Part shown: piece after piece, positions 8,435-17,847 of the stretch
Position numbering within the stretch: position 1 is the stretch's first letter
How the letters are laid out: each line of letters starts with the position of its first letter
Assembly: GCA_903887845.1 (NCBI GenBank)
Contig: CAISRC010000049.1
Coordinates: 1 to 36,758 of the forward strand
Length of the DNA stretch: 36,758 nucleotides
Origin: an uncultured Chlorobiaceae bacterium
GTDB lineage: Bacteria; Bacteroidota; Chlorobiia; Chlorobiales; Chlorobiaceae
Direction of reading: 5' to 3'
Made by a program: the position numbers and the translations under genes
Notes under the pieces: model-generated
Seen by the model: the letters and a program-made list of their open reading frames with translations, nothing else
What the model was told of the DNA's origin: nothing
Database searches by the model: none

Positions 8435-8974
8435 TTACTTACCTGCAGCCTTACCTTCCTTGCGGCGTATCACTTCACCTTCATACTTGATACCTTTTCC
8501 TCGATAAGGTTCAGGTTTTCTGAATGATCGAATCTTTGCTGCAACCTGACCAACTAACGCCTTATCAATACCGCTTACAAGAATGGTAACCTGATCCGGT
8601 ACCTCTATTTTGATCTCGTCAGGAGCCTTGAAATAAATCATATGTGAATAACCAAGAGTCAGAGCAAGCAGATCATTTTTTAGTTCTGCACGATACCCGA
8701 CACCGGCAATTTCAAGTTTTCTGGTAAACCCTTTTGTCACACCATCAACCATATTACTGATAAGCATGCGATAAAGACCGTGCTGAGCTTTTGCCTTTTT
8801 GCTGTCGTCAACTCTTAAAACAGTAAGGAGTCCTCCCTCTTCTGAAATCGTAACCTGATCCGTCAGCCTCTGTTCAAGAGTACCTTTAGGACCAGATACC
8901 CTGATGTTCATATCGCTGATCTCTATCTTTGCCTGATTACTCAGGGTTATGGGCATTTTTCCTATTCTTGACAT
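8435..8974 (-). CDS. rplF: 50S ribosomal protein L6
   Basis: L6 (179 residues) lies near the GTPase-associated centre, contacting the sarcin-ricin loop region. It starts MSRIGKMPITLSNQAKIEIS, shows the tandem L6 domains with GLYRMLISNMVDGVTKGFTR and GYSHMIYFKAPDEIKIEVP, and ends in the conserved signature RKPEPYRGKGIKYEGEVIRR followed by KEGKAAGK. Length and order (rpsH-rplF-rplR) are normal. Confidence 0.98.
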   Translation of the reverse strand: MSRIGKMPITLSNQAKIEISDMNIRVSGPKGTLEQRLTDQVTISEEGGLLTVLRVDDSKKAKAQHGLYRMLISNMVDGVTKGFTRKLEIAGVGYRAELKNDLLALTLGYSHMIYFKAPDEIKIEVPDQVTILVSGIDKALVGQVAAKIRSFRKPEPYRGKGIKYEGEVIRRKEGKAAGK

Positions 8975-9001
8975 GGTATTCTAATGCTCTCTGGCTTATA
9001 A

Positions 9002-9397
9002 TTAATAGATACGGAACAGGATTTCACCGCCAACACCCTGTGCCCTGGCCTCTTTGTCGGTTATAACCCCTTTCGATGAAGAAAGGATATACAAGCCGAG
9101 ACCACCAAGATATTTTTTAATATCTTTTCCGTCATAAACACGCCGACCGGGTTTGCTTACTCGGGTGATCTCCTTAATAGCAGGATCACCGCTGGCAGTA
9201 TACTTCAGATCAATCCGCAAAAAAGGGAATTTTTCAGTTGATATGACCGTAAAGCTTTTTATGTACCCTTTCTCCACGAGCAATTGCGAGAGGTTTTCCC
9301 GCAGCTTTGAATACGGGACATCGGTTGTTTTATTTTTTGCTCTTCCCGCATTTCTGATACGGGTGATATAATCTGCAATAGAATCCGTTACAGGCAT
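9002..9397 (-). CDS. rpsH: 30S ribosomal protein S8
   Basis: S8 (131 residues) binds the central domain of 16S rRNA and in enterobacteria represses the spc operon by binding its mRNA. It begins [20 protein letters not shown] and ends with the RNA-binding block [20 protein letters not shown] followed by GGEILFRIY; the SSSKG motif that contacts RNA is intact. It follows rpsN by 62 bases. I did not identify an S8-like operator on the transcript. Confidence 0.98.
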   Translation of the reverse strand: MPVTDSIADYITRIRNAGRAKNKTTDVPYSKLRENLSQLLVEKGYIKSFTVISTEKFPFLRIDLKYTASGDPAIKEITRVSKPGRRVYDGKDIKKYLGGLGLYILSSSKGVITDKEARAQGVGGEILFRIY

Positions 9398-9459
9398 AGC
9401 GAACGTTGGTTACTTTCGAAAATGAACAAATACCTTTCTTTAACTACAAGCAAGCGAAC

Positions 9460-9729
9460 TTACCAGCTTGCCTTTTTAACACCGGGCAACTTTCCTTCAA
9501 GACTGAACTTGCGGAACATATGCCTGCAAAGCCCAAATTTGGCATACACCCCTCTTCCTCGACCGGTAAGCACACAACGATTACGAACTCTTGTTGCTGA
9601 ACTATCCCTCGGCAACTTACGAAGGGCTTCATAATCGCCAGCTTTAATTAATTCTGCACGAAGGTCGGCATACTTCGCGACAAGCTTTATCCTTTTTTCG
9701 TTCCTTGCTATAACGCTTTTCTTGGCCAT
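9460..9729 (-). CDS. rpsN: 30S ribosomal protein S14 (zinc-independent form)
   Basis: S14 (89 residues) is in the 30S head beside S3 and S10. It starts [20 protein letters not shown] and contains [20 protein letters not shown] and [17 protein letters not shown]. Only two cysteines are present (RNRC and GLCR) and there is no paired CxxC, so this is the long C-minus type that does not bind zinc. It lies 16 bases after rplE. Confidence 0.97.
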   Translation of the reverse strand: MAKKSVIARNEKRIKLVAKYADLRAELIKAGDYEALRKLPRDSSATRVRNRCVLTGRGRGVYAKFGLCRHMFRKFSLEGKLPGVKKASW

Positions 9730-9745
9730 CTGTATTGTGAATTAT

Positions 9746-10342
9746 TTAGTTGTTCTTCTTTTTAAATGGCATCCCAAGTTCCGAAAGCAACATGTAAGCC
9801 TCTTCGTCGGTAGAAGCAGAGGTTACAAAGCTGATATCCATGCCGGAAATTCTCGGTACTTTATCAATATCGATTTCCGGAAATATTATCTGCTCCCTGA
9901 CTCCTGCAGTGTAGTTTCCCCGGCCATCAAAACTGGTATCACTAAGCCCGCGGAAATCACGTATCCTTGGAACGGCAAGACTGACAAAACGGTCAAAAAA
10001 CTCATACATGGCCTTTCGGCGTAGCGTTACCCGGCAACCTATAGCCTGACCTTCACGAAGTTTAAAGTTTGATATCGCTTTTTTTGATTTACGAACCTGT
10101 GGCTTCTGGCCTGTAATCTGGGCAAGTTCCTGGAGAGCTATTTCAAGCAACTTAGGTTCTGCTGCAGCGGCTCCGACACCGATATTAATCGATATTTTTT
10201 TAAGTCGGGGGACTTTCATGACATTCTTGTACTGAAACCGCTCAATAAGATTGGGCGTTACTTTCTCTTTGTAGAAGGTCTCAAGTCTTGCCTCTGAGGG
10301 AATTGCCTGTGTTATCTCTTTTTTCTTGTCCATCTTGTTCAT
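9746..10342 (-). CDS. rplE: 50S ribosomal protein L5
   Basis: L5 binds 5S rRNA and contacts the P-site tRNA in the central protuberance. Family blocks include [57 protein letters not shown] and [20 protein letters not shown]. The predicted length of 198 residues includes a short Lys-rich N-terminal extension over the usual 180. ATG 10342 or ATG 10333 could be the start; neither has a strong ribosome binding site. rplX ends 50 bases upstream. Confidence 0.97.
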   Translation of the reverse strand: MNKMDKKKEITQAIPSEARLETFYKEKVTPNLIERFQYKNVMKVPRLKKISINIGVGAAAAEPKLLEIALQELAQITGQKPQVRKSKKAISNFKLREGQAIGCRVTLRRKAMYEFFDRFVSLAVPRIRDFRGLSDTSFDGRGNYTAGVREQIIFPEIDIDKVPRISGMDISFVTSASTDEEAYMLLSELGMPFKKKNN

Positions 10343-10392
10343 TATCAGTTTACCGGGATGGTCTTTGTCATCCTTACATTTAGGAAAAAAAC

Positions 10393-10635
10393 TTAACTTT
10401 TCTTCACGTTAGACGAGTGAATAGGAAACTCCTTCTCAATGATCGACCCTTGAGATTGACCCTGCGCCGGACGGGTATGACGCTTCCTGATATTAACTCC
10501 CTCTACTATAACGCGACTTTTTATCGGAAATACTTTCAAAATCTTGCCAGCTTTTCCTTTATCGTTGCCACTGATAACAACGACAGAGTCGTTTTTCTTG
10601 ACGTGGAGCTTAACCTTCTTAATCCCTGTTTTCAT
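10393..10635 (-). CDS. rplX: 50S ribosomal protein L24
   Basis: L24 (80 residues) initiates large-subunit assembly. The KOW motif is clear near residues 15-40 ([20 protein letters not shown]), followed by [13 protein letters not shown]. It is shorter than the 100-plus residues of E. coli L24 but within the range for this lineage, ending after [13 protein letters not shown] without a zinc ribbon. It is the first protein gene after the embedded tRNA, starting 35 bases past the tRNA 3' end. Confidence 0.96.
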   Translation of the reverse strand: MKTGIKKVKLHVKKNDSVVVISGNDKGKAGKILKVFPIKSRVIVEGVNIRKRHTRPAQGQSQGSIIEKEFPIHSSNVKKS

Positions 10636-10670
10636 TTTTCACTGATATGATAGTATTTCATAAAATCCTG

Positions 10671-10743
10671 AGCGGGAGACGAGACTCGAACTCGCGACCA
10701 ACAGCTTGGAAGGCTGTGACTCTACCAACTGAGTTACTCCCGC
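10671..10743 (-). tRNA. tRNA-Gly (anticodon UCC)
   Basis: The minus strand folds into a full cloverleaf of 73 bases: acceptor GCGGGAG pairs with CTCCCGC, D stem ACTC/GAGT, anticodon stem ACAGC/GCTGT around loop CTTCCAA (anticodon TCC), and T stem GCGAG/CTCGT with loop TTCGAGT. The discriminator base is U, as expected for bacterial glycine tRNAs. CCA is not encoded. It lies 10 bases after the rplN stop and 35 bases before the rplX start, on the same strand, so it is probably co-transcribed with the ribosomal-protein mRNA unless it has its own promoter inside rplN. Confidence 0.97.
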
Positions 10744-10753
10744 CTGACGCACC

Positions 10754-11122
10754 TTATAATACTTCAGGCGCCAAAGAAACAATCTTCATAAACTTTCTGT
10801 CACGAAGTTCTCTTGCAACAGGTCCGAAGATGCGGGTTCCTCTTGGTTCACCCTGAGCATTGAGAAGAACAACCGCATTCTCGTCAAAACGAATATACGA
10901 ACCATCTTTTCTCCGCGACTCTTTAACACAGCGAACTACAACGGCTTTGCATACATCTTTCTTCTTGACAATTCCGCCTGGCACCGCCGCTTTGACCGAT
11001 ACAATAATCTGATCACCCAATGAGGCATATCGCCTCCCGGTTCCACCGAATACATGAATACAGCGAACTTTTTTAGCTCCACTGTTATCGGCAACAACCA
11101 GATTTGTTTCTTTCTGGATCAT
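10754..11122 (-). CDS. rplN: 50S ribosomal protein L14
   Basis: L14 (122 residues) lies at the subunit interface beside L19. Its start [20 protein letters not shown] and the signature [40 protein letters not shown] and [10 protein letters not shown] match the family throughout. It is followed after 10 bases by a tRNA-Gly gene rather than directly by rplX, and is preceded by rpsQ (38 bases). Confidence 0.98.
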   Translation of the reverse strand: MIQKETNLVVADNSGAKKVRCIHVFGGTGRRYASLGDQIIVSVKAAVPGGIVKKKDVCKAVVVRCVKESRRKDGSYIRFDENAVVLLNAQGEPRGTRIFGPVARELRDRKFMKIVSLAPEVL

Positions 11123-11160
11123 CCTGTTTCAATCTTTAATAAATGTATAAAAATCTTCTC

Positions 11161-11445
11161 TTATCTGGCTTTTTCAATAATTTCAACCAGACGGCAGCTT
11201 TTTCTTTTACTCAACGGACGACACTCAACGACCTTGACAAGATCGCCAATTCCTGCATCATTATTTTCATCATGAGCCATCAGCCTTGTCGTCTTCTTGA
11301 AATATTTTTTGTAAACCGGATGCTGAACACTGCGCTCAACAGCAACTATACATGCTTTATCCATCTTGTCACTGACAACCTTACCTAACCAGCTTTTTTT
11401 TCTTCCTCTTACTGGAGCACTCTGTTCCATAGATTCACTGCCCAT
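11161..11445 (-). CDS. rpsQ: 30S ribosomal protein S17
   Basis: S17 is a primary 16S rRNA-binding protein with an OB fold. The core [39 protein letters not shown] and [16 protein letters not shown] is typical. The start is uncertain: the frame is open to a TTG at 11496 that overlaps the rpmC stop, with ATGs at 11460, 11445 and 11430. I chose 11445 (94 residues) because GGAAG lies 8 bases upstream; 11430 would give 89 residues, nearer the family norm. The N-terminal 10 residues or so are not conserved in the family. Confidence 0.9.
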   Translation of the reverse strand: MGSESMEQSAPVRGRKKSWLGKVVSDKMDKACIVAVERSVQHPVYKKYFKKTTRLMAHDENNDAGIGDLVKVVECRPLSKRKSCRLVEIIEKAR

Positions 11446-11492
11446 TTTATTTTCTTCCATGTAAGTAAACAGTTTTATTGTTTTCCTTTCCG

Positions 11493-11699
11493 TCAAACAA
11501 GTCCAGTTTCAGCGGCCGCAAGCTGGTGGAGCCTGTTTTTCATACGTGCAATATCCCGCTTGGAATTGCGGAAAACCATTGGATTCTGCGGCTGCTCAAT
11601 AACCCTAAAAAAATTGATATCAGCAAGTCTTTCTTCAAGCTCTTTGAGTTTGTCGATCAATTCCTGCTTGCTCAATGCCGCAATTTCATACTTTTTCAT
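11493..11699 (-). CDS. rpmC: 50S ribosomal protein L29
   Basis: L29 (68 residues) is a two-helix protein at the tunnel exit, near the docking site for trigger factor and SRP. It reads [20 protein letters not shown] and continues with the conserved [19 protein letters not shown]. The frame is open further upstream into rplP, but ATG 11699 is preferred because GAGGG precedes it at suitable spacing and the resulting length fits the family. It starts 34 bases after rplP. Confidence 0.95.
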   Translation of the reverse strand: MKKYEIAALSKQELIDKLKELEERLADINFFRVIEQPQNPMVFRNSKRDIARMKNRLHQLAAAETGLV

Positions 11700-11733
11700 A
11701 ATAAGTAACCCTCTTGTCGAATTAGTTGCTCGG

Positions 11734-12153
11734 TTAATCTTCGTAATCAGGACGGACAATGAACCTGGTCTTGATTGGCAACTTTTTTGCCGCCAACCTG
11801 AAAGCCTCTGTGGCCACCTCTTTCGGCACTCCATCAGCCTCAAACATGATTCTTCCTGGCTTTACAACCGCAACCCAAAACTCAGGAGAGCCTTTACCTG
11901 ACCCCATTCGGGTTTCAGCAGGTTTTTGGGTTACTGGCTTGTCCGGGAAAATCCTGATCCAGATTTTACCATCTCTCTTCATAAATCTGGTCATTGCAAC
12001 ACGGGCAGCTTCAATCTGACGGCTGGTAATCCATGCCTGCTCCACGGCTTTCAAACCGAAGGAACCAAAAGATACCGATGTACCACGACCTGAATTGCCT
12101 TTCATCCGGCCTCTTTGTGTCTTTCTATATTTAACTCTTTTTGGCATTAACAT
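11734..12153 (-). CDS. rplP: 50S ribosomal protein L16
   Basis: L16 (139 residues) organises the A-site region of the large subunit. It contains [59 protein letters not shown] and [19 protein letters not shown], all family hallmarks including the arginine that is hydroxylated in some bacteria (TRMGSGKG region). The start at ATG 12153 (MLMPK) is favoured over the third codon because GGAG lies 8 bases before it. Confidence 0.97.
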   Translation of the reverse strand: MLMPKRVKYRKTQRGRMKGNSGRGTSVSFGSFGLKAVEQAWITSRQIEAARVAMTRFMKRDGKIWIRIFPDKPVTQKPAETRMGSGKGSPEFWVAVVKPGRIMFEADGVPKEVATEAFRLAAKKLPIKTRFIVRPDYED

Positions 12154-12196
12154 ACAGGCAACTCCATTCTATTTTCTGGTTGTATGGTACTTGATA

Positions 12197-12958
12197 TTAT
12201 GATCGCTTTGTACGGTTACGGCGCTTGGCACGGCCATCACGTGTATCGCGATTTCTTGCACCAGCATCGCTTCGTCTGTCTTTCATTCTCTTCATTTCCT
12301 CTTCTTCTATGGCGTCAATACGCTGCACAAGCACTTCACCCTTGTAAACCCATACCTTGATTCCAATTGTACCGGCAATAGTGTGTGCTGTAACACTTGC
12401 ATAATCGACATTCGCACGAATGGTATGAAGCGGAATCTTTCCTTCCTTATACTGCTCAGAACGGGCAATTTCAGCGCCACCAAGACGACCACCGCATCTG
12501 ATTCTTACACCTTCAGCCCCGGAGCGCATTGCCTGCTGAATCGCCTGTTTCATAGCTCTTCTGAAAGAAACACGATTCTCAAGCTGATAAGCGATATTGT
12601 CGCCAATAAGCTGAGCCTCAATTTCAGGCTTTACAACCTCAACAACATCAATCTTTACCTCTTTACCAGTGATACGACTTAACTCCTGGGAAAGATTATT
12701 GATCTCCTCGCCTTTTCTTCCTACAACAGCACCAGGCCGGGCTGCATAGATATTGATCTTGACGTGCTTTGTTGTTCTTTCAATAATAATACGAGCAATA
12801 CCAGCCCTTTCCTTTTTCAACCTTGCAAGAACATAGGTACGAATAACATGGTCTTGCTTGATTTTTTCCGAAATAACCGGACTGTCATCATACCAGCGCG
12901 AAGCCCAATCCCTGATAATTCCCAGCCTAAATCCAGTAGGATTAACTTTCTGACCCAA
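12197..12958 (-). CDS. rpsC: 30S ribosomal protein S3
   Basis: S3 (253 residues) lines the mRNA entry tunnel. It has [20 protein letters not shown] at the N-terminus, a KH domain ([20 protein letters not shown] followed by [11 protein letters not shown]) and the C-terminal domain [21 protein letters not shown] basic tail of about 35 residues follows. The start codon is TTG at 12958, with AAGGAG 6 bases upstream; no suitable ATG exists nearby. It starts 16 bases after rplV. Confidence 0.97.
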   Translation of the reverse strand: MGQKVNPTGFRLGIIRDWASRWYDDSPVISEKIKQDHVIRTYVLARLKKERAGIARIIIERTTKHVKINIYAARPGAVVGRKGEEINNLSQELSRITGKEVKIDVVEVVKPEIEAQLIGDNIAYQLENRVSFRRAMKQAIQQAMRSGAEGVRIRCGGRLGGAEIARSEQYKEGKIPLHTIRANVDYASVTAHTIAGTIGIKVWVYKGEVLVQRIDAIEEEEMKRMKDRRSDAGARNRDTRDGRAKRRNRTKRS

Positions 12959-12973
12959 TGCTCTCTCCTTATT

Positions 12974-13333
12974 TTATTTAGTTGCTGGATTTTTAATCTT
13001 ATCAATGACTATCGTGAGATGATTCGATCTTTTCCGAATCCTGAACGCCCTGCCCATCGGAGCTGGAAGAGTTCGTTTCAATGTCATACCTTCGTCAACA
13101 AAAACTGCTTTGACAAACAACTCCTGATCACTGACCCGTTCATCCGGATTACGCTGTGCGTAATTGGCAACGGCGGACTTGAGCGTCAACATAACATTTC
13201 GTGAAGCCGCCTTTGTTGAGTTAAGCAGAATAGCTTTCGCCAGATTAACCTGCTTTCCACGAACAAGACCTGCCACAAGACGCATTTTTCTTGGTGATGT
13301 CGGCGTATCCCGTAAAATTGCTTTAGCTTCCAT
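12974..13333 (-). CDS. rplV: 50S ribosomal protein L22
   Basis: L22 (119 residues) lines the nascent peptide tunnel; its extended hairpin is a known site of macrolide resistance changes. The blocks [40 protein letters not shown] and [20 protein letters not shown] followed by HLTIVI identify it; the hairpin ([12 protein letters not shown]) looks intact. It lies between rpsS and rpsC. Confidence 0.97.
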   Translation of the reverse strand: MEAKAILRDTPTSPRKMRLVAGLVRGKQVNLAKAILLNSTKAASRNVMLTLKSAVANYAQRNPDERVSDQELFVKAVFVDEGMTLKRTLPAPMGRAFRIRKRSNHLTIVIDKIKNPATK

Positions 13334-13362
13334 GATATCTTTACCCTTTCGCGTTATTCAAT

Positions 13363-13662
13363 TTATTTTTTTCTTGGTGCCGATCCGCCTTTTTCAGCCT
13401 TTCCACCACCGGCATGGCCGCGAAATGATCTTGTCGGGGAAAACTCTCCAAGCTTGTGACCAACCATATTATCACCAACATAAACCGGCACATGGTTTTT
13501 TCCATTATGCACAGCTACCGTGTGACCGACAAAATCAGGTGAAATCATTGAGCTTCTGGACCAGGTCTTAATAACCTTTTTTTCACCCTTGCTATTCATA
13601 TCAAGGATCCGCTTTTCCAGCTTAATATCAATGAACGGTCCCTTTTTAAGTGATCTTGGCAT
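13363..13662 (-). CDS. rpsS: 30S ribosomal protein S19
   Basis: S19 (99 residues) is in the 30S head, pairs with S13 and contacts intersubunit bridge B1a. It starts [20 protein letters not shown] and contains [20 protein letters not shown] and [19 protein letters not shown], the family signature. A short Lys/Gly-rich tail follows. It starts 33 bases after rplB. Confidence 0.98.
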   Translation of the reverse strand: MPRSLKKGPFIDIKLEKRILDMNSKGEKKVIKTWSRSSMISPDFVGHTVAVHNGKNHVPVYVGDNMVGHKLGEFSPTRSFRGHAGGGKAEKGGSAPRKK

Positions 13663-13695
13663 AATTTCTCTGCTTGTTGTTGTTAACCGCTATAG

Positions 13696-14535
13696 TTATT
13701 TGGCGTTTCTACCCCGTACAATCAATTTCTGTGAAGCCTTCTTCTTATTTCTGGTCTTCTGTCCCTTGGCAAGCTGTCCCCACGGAGACATAGGATGCTT
13801 TCTTCCGCCGCCTGATTTCGACTTACCTTCACCACCGCCCATAGGGTGATCGACCGGATTCATCGCCATACCTCTTGTCTGAGGACGAATTCCAAGCCAG
13901 CGGCTTCTGCCAGCCTTGCCCAAAACAACATTCTCATGATCAGCATTACCTATCACACCGATTGTTGCGCGACATTCAACACGAAGCTTGCGGATTTCGC
14001 CTGAAGGAAGTTTCAACGTAACATAATCACCTTCACGCGCGGCAAGAACTGCAAACCCTCCGGCAGACCTTACAATTTGTCCGCCTTTTCCTGCCTTCAT
14101 CTCAACATTATGAATATCAGTCCCGAGCGGTATATTTTTCAAAGGCATAGTGTTGCCGGTCTTGATTTCGACCTTTTCTCCACTTTCCACCTTGTCGCCA
14201 ACATTTAAACCTTTCGGGGCGAGAATATAACGTTTTTCTCCATCATTATAATGCAATAATGCAATTCTTGATGAACGATTCGGATCATATTCAATAGCAG
14301 CAACTGTTGCGGGAATGCCATCCTTGTTGCGCTTGAAATCTATAATCCTGTAATGCCTTTTATGTCCACCACCTCTATGCCTCGATGTTTTCCGCCCTGC
14401 AGCATTGCGGCCACCTGACTTCTTTAATGGCACAAGCAGGCTTTTTTCCGGCGTGCTCTTTGTGATTTCATCGAATGCAGGGTATGACATGAATCTCGAC
14501 CCTGGCGTAACCGGCGCTAATTTCCTTATAGCCAT
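13696..14535 (-). CDS. rplB: 50S ribosomal protein L2
   Basis: L2 (279 residues) is required for subunit association and peptidyltransferase assembly. It begins [20 protein letters not shown], contains [20 protein letters not shown] and the C-terminal [19 protein letters not shown], including the conserved histidine of the DHPMGGGEG block implicated in peptidyltransferase function. Length is normal and the basic C-terminal tail is present. Confidence 0.98.
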   Translation of the reverse strand: MAIRKLAPVTPGSRFMSYPAFDEITKSTPEKSLLVPLKKSGGRNAAGRKTSRHRGGGHKRHYRIIDFKRNKDGIPATVAAIEYDPNRSSRIALLHYNDGEKRYILAPKGLNVGDKVESGEKVEIKTGNTMPLKNIPLGTDIHNVEMKAGKGGQIVRSAGGFAVLAAREGDYVTLKLPSGEIRKLRVECRATIGVIGNADHENVVLGKAGRSRWLGIRPQTRGMAMNPVDHPMGGGEGKSKSGGGRKHPMSPWGQLAKGQKTRNKKKASQKLIVRGRNAK

Positions 14536-14566
14536 TTGAATGTATGATCTATCCTTTTTATGATTT

Positions 14567-14878
14567 CTATCCTTCGCTCTTCTGGGCTGTACCTGAGTAA
14601 TAGTCTATCGACTGACCCTTTGCAAGAGTAATAATAGCTTTTTTCCAATCACTCTTCTTTCCGGTAATCCTACCTCTTTTAGTATTCTGAGCACGGGATT
14701 TACCTAAACAGTTAATCGTACGAACAGATTTTACCTCGACACCAAATTTCTTTTCAACCGCTTTTCTGATATCACTCTTGTCTGCATCAGGTTTGACGAT
14801 CAAGACATACTGTCCTTTTTTCTCTGTCAGCCCAGTACTCTTTTCAGTCAACAAAGGGCGCAACAACGGGTTTATCAT
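14567..14878 (-). CDS. rplW: 50S ribosomal protein L23
   Basis: L23 (103 residues) surrounds the tunnel exit and is the docking point for trigger factor and SRP. It starts [20 protein letters not shown], then [20 protein letters not shown] and [18 protein letters not shown], which is the family pattern. The C-terminal segment [18 protein letters not shown] completes the fold. It follows rplD by 32 bases and precedes rplB. Confidence 0.97.
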   Translation of the reverse strand: MINPLLRPLLTEKSTGLTEKKGQYVLIVKPDADKSDIRKAVEKKFGVEVKSVRTINCLGKSRAQNTKRGRITGKKSDWKKAIITLAKGQSIDYYSGTAQKSEG

Positions 14879-14910
14879 CTCTTTAACTCCTTTTTCTGGA
14901 ATGCTCCAAA

Positions 14911-15537
14911 TTACCCTAATGTATCTTCTATTTTTTTCAAGGCGGTCTTCTGAACAAGCAGCGTATGACTATGAAGGATATCATACGTTGAAGCCTTATC
15001 TGCCGTCATGATATTAAGAACTGCAATATTTCTTCCAGACCTTGTAATAATCACATCATACTCAGGCGTCAGCATCAAAGTTTTTATCTGCGAAAGACCA
15101 AGGTTTTTCAGAATATCCGCAAACGGTTTGGTCTTTATCTGCTCAAGCCTGAAGTCATCAACTACAAGGATCTGACCGGCTTTTGCCTTTGAACTCAGAG
15201 CCGAGCGTCTTGCAAGAAGCTTTACCTTTTTGTTCACTTTCTGGTCATAGGAATGGGGTACAGGCCCGAATATGGTACCGCCACCAATATGCAATGGTGA
15301 ACGGCTTGAACCCTGACGCGCATTGCCAGTACCTTTCTGACGCAAAGGCTTTCTGCCTCCACCCCTTACTTCGCCACGTGTTTTTGACTTGTGAGTACCC
15401 TGCCTTCTATTTGCGAGTATCGATTTGACATCAAGATACATCGCATGTTCAGATATTTCAGCGCCGAATATATCGTCACGGAGCGTTACCACTTCCCCGG
15501 TTTCAACACCGGCAGTATTTAAGACTTTAAGTTCCAT
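14911..15537 (-). CDS. rplD: 50S ribosomal protein L4
   Basis: L4 (208 residues) lines the tunnel with an extended loop and in E. coli also represses the S10 operon. It shows [20 protein letters not shown], the loop [20 protein letters not shown] and the C-terminal [20 protein letters not shown]. The frame is open to ATG 15549 (MREAMELK), but ATG 15537 (MELKVLN) gives the usual family start. Neither has a clear ribosome binding site. The rplC stop lies about 20 bases upstream, suggesting coupled translation. Confidence 0.95.
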   Translation of the reverse strand: MELKVLNTAGVETGEVVTLRDDIFGAEISEHAMYLDVKSILANRRQGTHKSKTRGEVRGGGRKPLRQKGTGNARQGSSRSPLHIGGGTIFGPVPHSYDQKVNKKVKLLARRSALSSKAKAGQILVVDDFRLEQIKTKPFADILKNLGLSQIKTLMLTPEYDVIITRSGRNIAVLNIMTADKASTYDILHSHTLLVQKTALKKIEDTLG

Positions 15538-15556
15538 AGCTTCGCGCATTCAGCAT

Positions 15557-16186
15557 TTACTTTTTTGTAGAAACAATCTTGACATAGGAATTTCTTGGTC
15601 CTGGCACAGATCCTTTAATAACAATAAGATTAGACTCCGGCATGATCTTGAAAATTTCAAGATTTCTGACCGTAATATTATCTGATCCCATACGTCCAGC
15701 CATTCTGGTACCCTTGAAAACCCTTGACGGATCTGATGAGCCACCAACAGAGCCTGGAGCTCTTTGTCTGTCAGACTGACCATGAGTTCTTTGACCACCG
15801 CTGAAATTGTGGCGTTTCATAACGCCAGCAAAACCTTTTCCTTTTGAAACCCCGAGGACATTGACCTTCTCACCTTCGGTGAAAGATTCAACGCTTACAG
15901 GACTCCCAAGTTGCAATTCCTGTCTAAGCTCAGAAAAATCAAATTCGGCCAACTTGAAACCTGGTGCAACTCCAGCCTTTTTGTAATGACCCTGTAATGG
16001 CTTGCTTACTTTTTTTTCTTTTCTTTCGCCAATACCTACCTGATAAGCATCGTAACCATCTGTATCTACACGTTTAACCTGTGTCACAAAGCATGGACCC
16101 GCCTCGATAATTGTGCAGGACACTGCTTCGCGTTTCTCATTGAATAAACGGGTCATGCCGATTTTCTTTCCAAGAATCGCACCCAT
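15557..16186 (-). CDS. rplC: 50S ribosomal protein L3
   Basis: L3 (209 residues) is one of the earliest large-subunit assembly proteins and approaches the peptidyltransferase centre. It starts [20 protein letters not shown], contains [20 protein letters not shown], the segment [19 protein letters not shown], and the C-terminal [16 protein letters not shown]. The glutamine of GGQRTHG, methylated by PrmB in E. coli, is present. ATG 16186 is chosen over upstream in-frame starts because AAAAGG lies 9 bases before it and the length fits. Confidence 0.97.
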   Translation of the reverse strand: MGAILGKKIGMTRLFNEKREAVSCTIIEAGPCFVTQVKRVDTDGYDAYQVGIGERKEKKVSKPLQGHYKKAGVAPGFKLAEFDFSELRQELQLGSPVSVESFTEGEKVNVLGVSKGKGFAGVMKRHNFSGGQRTHGQSDRQRAPGSVGGSSDPSRVFKGTRMAGRMGSDNITVRNLEIFKIMPESNLIVIKGSVPGPRNSYVKIVSTKK

Positions 16187-16208
16187 AAAGATTACCTTTT
16201 CTAATTCT

Positions 16209-16520
16209 TTAAGACTTAATTTCAACATCAACACCGCTCGGAAGCTCAAGCTTCATAAGCATATCAATGGTTCTGGATGTCGGGTTTATAATTTCGATCA
16301 ACCTCTTGTGAGAGGAGAAAGAAAACTGCTCACGGGACTTCTTATCAACATGTGGAGACCGGTTTACAGTATAAACATGCGATTTTGTGGGCAGTGGTAT
16401 TGGACCAAAGATAATTGCATCCGTCTGCTTGACCACATCAATAATCCTTAGAGCCCACTTATCAACCAGGCTATGGTCGTAAGACTTGAGCTTGATTCTT
16501 ATCTTTTGCTGTACAGCCAC
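16209..16520 (-). CDS. rpsJ: 30S ribosomal protein S10 (also NusE)
   Basis: S10 (103 residues) is a 30S head protein and, as NusE, a transcription antitermination factor. It contains [39 protein letters not shown] and the segment [20 protein letters not shown]. The start codon is GTG at 16520 with AAGGG 7 bases upstream. It is the first gene after the tuf terminator, so it should begin the S10-spc-alpha transcription unit, although only about 25 bases separate the terminator T tract from the start and no promoter is obvious there. Confidence 0.97.
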   Translation of the reverse strand: MAVQQKIRIKLKSYDHSLVDKWALRIIDVVKQTDAIIFGPIPLPTKSHVYTVNRSPHVDKKSREQFSFSSHKRLIEIINPTSRTIDMLMKLELPSGVDVEIKS

Positions 16521-16547
16521 TTGTCAACCCTTTTTCGTGTTATCAAT

Positions 16548-16578
16548 AAAAAAGGGGCGGGATTTTCGGCCCCGCCCC
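16548..16578 (-). terminator. Strong intrinsic terminator between tuf and rpsJ
   Basis: On the minus strand an 8-bp perfect GC stem (GGGGCGGG at 16578-16571, CCCGCCCC at 16561-16554) with a 9-base loop is followed by TTTTTT at 16553-16548. It starts 18 bases after the tuf stop. Seven of eight pairs plus the U tract are textbook rho-independent features, so the str genes should be terminated, fully or partly, before rpsJ. Confidence 0.93.
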
Positions 16579-16596
16579 GGGACGCCATACAAACTC

Positions 16597-17778
16597 TTAT
16601 TCAATAATCGTGGTAACGGAACCTGCACCAACAGTGCGACCACCCTCACGGATAGCAAAACGCAACCCTTCATCCATAGCGATAGGAGCAAGCAGCTCAA
16701 CTTCTACTCCAAGGTTGTCACCAGGCATAACCATTTCGACGCCTTCAGGCAGCGTCACAGAACCGGTAACATCTGTTGTACGGAAGTAGAACTGAGGACG
16801 ATAACCGTTAAAGAACGGAGTATGACGGCCACCCTCTTCTTTCTTCAGAATATAGACTTCAGCCTTGAACTTGGTGTGTGGCTTGATCGTGCCTGGTTTG
16901 GCAATAACCATACCACGCTCGAGTTCAGTTTTATCAACACCTCTGAGAAGAAGACCAGCGTTATCGCCTGCCTGACCTTCATCAAGAAGCTTCTGGAACA
17001 TTTCGATACCGGTAACAACCGACTTGCGGGTTGGTCTCAGACCGACGATTTCAACCTCTTCGTTGATCTTGATGCGACCTCTTTCGATCCTTCCGGTACC
17101 AACTGTACCACGACCTGAAATAGAGAACACATCTTCAACCGGCATAAGGAACGGCTTGTCTACGTCGCGGACAGGATCAGGAATAAATTCATCAACCGCA
17201 TTCATAAGCTCCATAATTGCAGCTTCCCCCTCTGGATCGCCTTCAAGAGCTTTCAGTGCAGAACCCTTGATAATCGGAATATCGTCACCAGGGAAGTTGT
17301 AAGCAGTCAAAAGCTCTCTGAGCTCAAGCTCGACAAGCTCAATCAATTCAGGATCAGCAATATCGACCTTGTTCAGGAAAACAACAAGAGAAGGAACGTT
17401 TACCTGACGGGCAAGCAGGATGTGCTCGCGGGTCTGAGGCATAGGACCATCGGTACCTGCGACAACAAGGATCGCGCCGTCCATCTGGGCAGCACCGGTG
17501 ATCATGTTTTTAATGTAATCAGCGTGACCTGGACAGTCAATGTGTGCATAGTGACGCTTTTTTGTCTGATACTCAACGTGCGCTGTTGAAATGGTAATAC
17601 CGCGTTCTCTCTCTTCAGGAGCCTTGTCGATACTGCCGAAGTCACGCGCTGCAGCAAGTCCCTGCTTGGCGAGAACCGATGTAATCGCAGCGGTCAAGGT
17701 TGTCTTGCCATGATCAACGTGACCAATGGTACCTATATTTACGTGGGGTTTATCCCTTTTGTAGGACTCTTTTGCCAT
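16597..17778 (-). CDS. tuf: Elongation factor Tu
   Basis: EF-Tu (393 residues) delivers aminoacyl-tRNA to the ribosome as a GTP complex. The GTPase motifs are all visible: G1 [11 protein letters not shown]2 region [12 protein letters not shown]3 [12 protein letters not shown]4 NKVD, and G5 [10 protein letters not shown]. Domains 2 and 3 follow, with [17 protein letters not shown] and [20 protein letters not shown], and the end is [10 protein letters not shown]. Length is normal. It is the last gene of the str group, followed by a strong terminator. Confidence 0.99.
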   Translation of the reverse strand: MAKESYKRDKPHVNIGTIGHVDHGKTTLTAAITSVLAKQGLAAARDFGSIDKAPEERERGITISTAHVEYQTKKRHYAHIDCPGHADYIKNMITGAAQMDGAILVVAGTDGPMPQTREHILLARQVNVPSLVVFLNKVDIADPELIELVELELRELLTAYNFPGDDIPIIKGSALKALEGDPEGEAAIMELMNAVDEFIPDPVRDVDKPFLMPVEDVFSISGRGTVGTGRIERGRIKINEEVEIVGLRPTRKSVVTGIEMFQKLLDEGQAGDNAGLLLRGVDKTELERGMVIAKPGTIKPHTKFKAEVYILKKEEGGRHTPFFNGYRPQFYFRTTDVTGSVTLPEGVEMVMPGDNLGVEVELLAPIAMDEGLRFAIREGGRTVGAGSVTTIIE

Positions 17779-17847
17779 AACTTATCTCCGTGTCGGTTAT
17801 CTGTTATTGTTTGTAATAATTAAAACTGATACAGCCTCTGTGCTTGC

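Noticed and set aside
11446-11496. TTG start for S17 overlapping the rpmC stop
   Set aside because: The added residues have no family counterpart and the TTG lacks a convincing Shine-Dalgarno; downstream ATGs fit better.
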